Below, piece after piece: positions 53,802-64,000 of a stretch of DNA of 64,000 bases (positions are counted from its first letter, which is position 1; every line of letters begins with the position of its first letter). The notes beneath the pieces are model-generated. The model saw only the letters and a list, made by a program, of their open reading frames with translations, was not told where the DNA came from and searched no databases. Origin of the DNA: Nansenia antarctica (Eukaryota; Chordata; Actinopteri; Argentiniformes; Microstomatidae); assembly GCA_963989245.1 (NCBI GenBank), contig OZ022345.1:35402605-35466604 (forward strand), written 5' to 3'. The position numbers were made by a program, and so were the translations under genes.

Positions 53802-55278
53802 TACTTTTCAAGACACCGTGGATACCCTGCTATAAGAGTGAAGCAGTCTGGTGGTGGTCAGCCCTCCTACACAACACTGCCACCTAGTGTCCAGATGGGA
53901 CCATGTAGGAACACACAGGTGGTGCAGCTGCCTGACATCATACTCAAGTCTACAAAACTCTGAAGATGCAAGTCTGCAAATCTGTTTTGTACCGACAACT
54001 GTCAATATACAAGTCTGCGTATTTATGACATCAATATAACTAATATAAGAAATGCATTCTTTGACATGTCTACATCGTCATGGTTACAAAGATGCCACTT
54101 GAAATGCATGAAATCAAAGTTTATTCGTGTAGATAGAAAGTTGACCCCTTCATTGGTGCCACGCTTCCTCATAGAACACCCTAGAGCAAGTACCTACATG
54201 GGTACAGGAGGTCATGGAGGGTGACTAACCTGTGAACAGCTTCCAAATGCAAATGCCACACTTGGACTCAACTCTGACCTTTTACCTGCTTAATTGATGA
54301 ACACATAATGAAGGAATAGTCCACACTGGCCCATGAAACAGCTTTTGAGTCAATTGTCCAATTACTTTTGGTCCCTTGAAAAAGAGGGAGCTACATATTA
54401 AAGATCTGTAATTCCTAAACCCTTACTTCAATTTGGATGTGAATACCCTTACCCTAAAGCTGAGAGACTGCACTTTAAACCCATATTCATTATATAACTG
54501 TAACTGGAAGATGTTTTGGTAAACAGCTAAAATAAAAATAAAAATCTGTCTGTGTCCAAATATATATGGACCTAACTGTACACATGTTTAACTCGGTTAC
54601 ACCAGTACATACATTCTGTGGCCCCCACCACCATCCAAGTTGCCCATCCGTATGTTAGACCATAGACCGTTACCGTGGTAACCGGGTGTCAAAGCCACTG
54701 TGTTTGTTAGCTAGCCAACAAACAAACGTCAAACGGCCAGAACAGAAAAAAAACTATTAATGTTATGGCTTAGATATTCAGATGTGGAGTGACAGTGTGA
54801 AGAGATGAACATGTTGATGTAAGATATCTGTGTATTGTTAAATCTGTAGAAACAGGCAAACATGTTTTGTGTTTTTCACGTTTTCCACGTGGTCTTGTCT
54901 TGTCAGAGAAAGGGCTGCCAGTTCCCGTGTCTCAGTGGTGCTCTTAGACCTGTCGGACACGTGTATATAGTCCTGGTTGACTTTGCCTACAGCAAGCACA
55001 CTAATTACTGACTTTTGTAATGAAATCTCACATAAAATTGGAAATGAAGTCTCACATACATTTTTTTAGCACGTTTTTTATTGAAAATTTAGAAATTCTG
55101 GCAAGTGTGTGTGTCATTCAAACACTTTTAGTTTTTTTCAAACACCATATAAATATGCCAAGTAACCCAAAAATATGTTAACGAATTAAATGTGCTAACC
55201 CAAACCCTAAGCCTAAACATTTAAAGAAGGGAACATTGGACTTCTTCTTCTTCTCTCTTTTCTTTTCTTTCTCTAACC

Positions 55279-60268
<4,990 letters not shown>

Positions 60269-61597
60269 TTCAGTCCTAGAGAATAACAGTAATTTAACTC
60301 AATAATAACAAATAATTTTACACAGAAATAAGCAAAAGTCAGCTAGTTAGTCATGTGAGAATATACACACCTGACAAAGAATAATAAATGGTCACTTTAA
60401 ATTGTAATAATTTAGCTACTTAAAAGAAAGTGTTATGTTATATCTATTATAAGAGCTTTAGACGATAGCTTTAAGTAGACGATATGTAGATGCCAAAGTG
60501 TTCTATCTAGAATGCTTGAATGCGTTCTAATTTGTTGCACTGTGACGCGCTCATTGTTACATGACGCACGGCTCAGGCCATGTTCTTATGGAAGGCCATC
60601 AACTTCTCATCGCGTCTCCTCCATCCACCACTCAAAACGAGAATATATAGGAGGGAAAACCTATATTATCTTCTCCTACAATGTGTTTTTCAGTTTGACA
60701 CGAGTGGAGGACGGAGGAGAGGACGCGAGGAGCCGTGTTCCTAATAGTTGAGAAAAGGCTACAGAGAGAACATAAGGGTTTTACGCCTGACAACATTATG
60801 CACCAATGTCGCCGCTAGGGGGCTCAGCCTACCCAAATGTTCTTTGGGATTCGCGTCGCCGACATTGTGATCTTTCGGATTAGAGATAATAATAAATAAA
60901 TAAAACGTGTAGACTGTTCTCCATCCTCCCCTAACTCAGAATCTATAATTGTCATAGACATGTCACGCTGGGTTGAGAGAAAACAGAATATAGTTCTTAT
61001 CTATCTTTAATATAATGAAGGCTTATTCCATATTCACACCTTTGCATTATCTATTTGAGATTATCTATGGAAGATGTTGATTGGTTCTGTAGCAAATGTT
61101 TATATTCACTTGGAATAAATTAGTAGATAGGAAGTGGAATGTTTCAATTCTAGTGTACAGTGTACTCTGTCTTTTCTAATTTGCTCAGGTTATACATAAC
61201 CTGTCAATATTAGGTTATACATAACCTGTCAAAAAGGTTTAAATAATAAAGGAATGACCTGAAATCAAAATAAAAGGGGGAGGCTCCAGACTAAACTATC
61301 ATAATGCCTTATGTCTGAGGTGATCAACTCATATTAACAAAGATGACCTAGAATAGCAAAACAATATTAGTGCAGAAGGTATGTCAAAGAAAGTAGTTAT
61401 TTTATTTAAAAATATATATACAGTATTTACATTATATACATTGTATACCAACACATACAGTATTACTGACCATACATACAAATACTGTCAATGGCTAAAC
61501 ATATTACAGTGGTAACCACTCTCATTTCACAGTGAGGGTTGCTGGCATCATATCTAAGGTGCCTACCACTGCCGTTGTGCTCTTGAGCAAGGCACTT

Positions 61598-64000
61598 TTT
61601 TTTGATTGATTGAAAACTTTATTAGAATGTTTGCAGAAGTAGGTACATGAAAGTACATATTACATACAAGGTCAAACTAAAAGGATAAAAACCCAAGAAA
61701 GCCACTGGCTTATTTCAATTGGGGTCCTTGATTTTCAATTCATCGTTACATGTAAGACAGACATAAGAAAAGAACTATTACTATCTACATGATAATACAG
61801 ACAAATAACTATTACTATCTACAAGATAAACGTACATCCATCATGGGAAGAACAATACAACAAAACATAAGGTATGTACAGCGGGTAGGACAGGTGGGGA
61901 CATACACCACAGGTGGGGGCGGGGGACAAAACACAAAGTATGTACAGTGGGTAGTTCGGGTCTTTTAATCTGATTTTTGTTTTAGAGGGTCCAGTTACGG
62001 ATTGCAGCCTCCTGTAAATGTTTTTTGAGAGTGGTTTTGAAGGTGGGCAGTGTTTTGCACTCCTTTAAGATTATAGGAAGGGCGTTCCACATCTTTACTG
62101 CATAGTTTGCAAACGAGTTTAAACCCTTGTTTGTGGTGCAACGCGGTTGAACGTGGTTCGTGCAGCTTCCTCTGGTGTTGTATGTGTGGACGTTGTTCAC
62201 TTTTTGGAAGTATGTTGACAGGTACTTGGGTGTCTTTGTGGTGTAGCGTATCTTGAAGACTAGGCCCAGTGCAAGCTGCTGCACTCTGTCAACTACTCGT
62301 AGCCAATCAAGGCTCAAAAAATGAGCAGCGGTTAGATGTGTCCTAGGGTTGAGGCCTAGCAGAAGCCTAACCAGTTTATTTTGGGCTGTCTGGAGTCTTG
62401 TTTTATGGGCCTTTGTGGTTCTATAGTACCATGATGTTACGGCATAGTCGAAGTGACATTGAATGAGAGCTCCTGATAGGGTCCTCAGTGTGTTTTTACT
62501 GACAAGTGAGGATATCCTGTACAAGAATCTAGTTTTATGGTTCACTTTTTTGATTACTTTTGCTGCCATTTTATCTCCGGAAAGATTTGCCTCTAAGATC
62601 GAGCCCAGGTATGTAATATCCTCTTTTCTTGTGATATTAATGTTACCCACTTTTATTTTAAAATTTTCAGCCTTTCAGAGTTTAGATGGGGATCCGTATA
62701 GGATGGTTTCAGTTTTACCTAGGTGTATTGATAGTTTATTGTCAGCTAGCCAGATGCAGATTCTACTCAGTTCAGTGCTTAGCGCTTTTTCCACCTGCAA
62801 TATGTCCCTGTCAGAGACCAGCAGAGCCGAGTCATCCGCGAACAGGAACAAATTGCAATTACATGCTGATGACATGTCATTCACATATATTAGGAACAGT
62901 AAAGGTCCCAATATGCTTCCTTGTGGAACGCCGCAGGTCACTGGGAGGGGGGGGGACAGTGTTCCGTTCACACTAACCACCTGTTCCCTCCCCTCTAAGT
63001 AGGATTGCATCCAGCTCACCGATGTTCTATCGAACCCAATTGCTTTCAGTTTATCTAACAATATGTGGTGATCTACTGTGTCGAAGGCCTTCTGGAGGTC
63101 CAGCATGACCATGCCGCAGTACTTGCCCGAGTCCACCTCATGGTTGATGTGGTCGTTCAAATAGAGAAGGCATGTGTCAGTGGAATGGGATGTTCTGAAT
63201 CCTGATTGAAATTCATACATCAGATTTTTTTTCGGTAAGGTACCTATCGACCTGTTCATAAACTATTTTTTCCATAAGTTTCGAGATGGAATTAAGAATA
63301 GAAACAGGTCGGTAGTTGCCTGGGTCTAATTTGCTTCCTTTTTTATACAGTGGGGTTACCCTTGCTATTTTAAAGTCAAGGGAGACGTGTCCCTGTTTGA
63401 TGGAGAGGTTTATTATGTGGGTGATGATTGGGGTAATGGAGGCAGCTGAGTCTTTTAGAAATCTGGCTGGAATATTGTCATGGCCCGTGGCCTTTTCTGA
63501 GTGTAGAGCGCCTAGCTTTTTAAACACCTCATCGTTTGACACCATGGAGAGTTTAAAATCATCATTGCGTACACCCAGTTTATTGTAGAACGCACGGATG
63601 TGCTCTACACCATAACGCCCTGAGTGGGGTGGTAGATTGTTAACTAATTTAGTGGCTATGGTTGTAAAGAAAGTGTTTAAGCACTTAGCCACATCCAGCT
63701 TGTCTGTAAGGAGAGAATCACCAGATTTTATGCTGATGTTTGTAGACCTGGTTTTGAGTTTTTGACTGCAACCTAGTTGGCTATTAAGTAGCTTCCAAAG
63801 GTCACGTGGTTTGTTTAAGTTTTCTTCGATTTTGTTATCGAGGTATTCTTTCTTAGCAGATTTGGTCATGGTAATTACCTGATTGCATAGTTTGTTGCAT
63901 TGTTTTTTAATTTTCTCAAAGTGGGTTTTGTGATCTTCGTTTAAGTGTTTCACTAATTTTGATTTGCATTTTTGAACTTCAGAGCATTTTAGGTCTCTGA
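61598..64000 (-). pseudogene. LINE (L2/CR1-jockey group), runs off the window
   Basis: The 3' end has GATTGATTGA and AAAACTTTATTAG at 61603-61630. Three minus-strand reading pieces follow the RT order: 63953-63213 (ARVTPLYKKGSKLDPGNYRP), 63259-62675 (LDLQKAFDTVDHHILLDKLK, CGVPQGSILGPLLFLIYVND, FADDSALLV as the catalytic box) and 62650-61982 (C-terminal part). Frame breaks near 63230, at a T-run, and near 62660 disable it. The 5' part lies beyond the window. The copy at 34308-35218 belongs to the same family. Confidence 0.88.

Overview
The window is vertebrate nuclear DNA, most likely from a teleost fish. Its genes have spliced exons with GT-AG introns. It contains a sacsin-family gene with the giant exon typical of that family, and its transposons (hAT, PIF/Harbinger, Tc1, DIRS, L2/CR1- and jockey-group LINEs, tRNA-SINE, Gypsy) are the mixture expected in teleosts. 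I cannot name the species.

Layout. (1) 639-31224, minus strand: a sacsin-like gene in seven coding exons whose phases agree exactly, giving a 4278-residue protein. It has three GHKL/Bergerat ATPase repeats, a DnaJ domain with HPD and a C-terminal HEPN-like domain, but no visible N-terminal ubiquitin-like domain. Its introns are full of transposons: a LINE split by a SINE (14.1-16.1 kb), a Tc1 relic (17.1-18.0 kb), a three-level nest of hAT-like elements (18.6-23.9 kb), foldback MITEs and minisatellites. (2) 31.2-35.6 kb: hairpin repeats, a hAT relic with a perfect 8-bp target duplication, and a PIF/Harbinger-like element carrying a LINE. (3) 35.7-40.5 kb, plus strand: a DIRS-type tyrosine-recombinase retrotransposon with promoter-like sequence, a leader holding an array of small hairpins, gag, RT/RNase H and an overlapping recombinase frame cut off by a hAT insertion. 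(4) 42055-49923 and 53802-61597: two nearly identical direct copies of a 7.8-kb segment. Each carries the same seven-exon minus-strand gene for an uncharacterised 708-residue coiled-coil protein. (5) The 3.9-kb spacer holds tandem repeats, a small unassigned ORF, a truncated LINE and a Gypsy protease-RT fragment that stops at the duplication edge. (6) 61598-64000: a LINE, minus strand, running off the window.

Most notable signals: a minisatellite in the sacsin-like gene whose unit is a copy of the exon-2 splice donor (13 donor-like copies in a row); eight regularly spaced short hairpins, most with GNRA loops and with covarying stems, in the DIRS leader; a microsatellite-linked 24-codon in-frame expansion inside the giant exon; and the recent duplication of the uncharacterised gene, where the four coding differences seen all change the protein.
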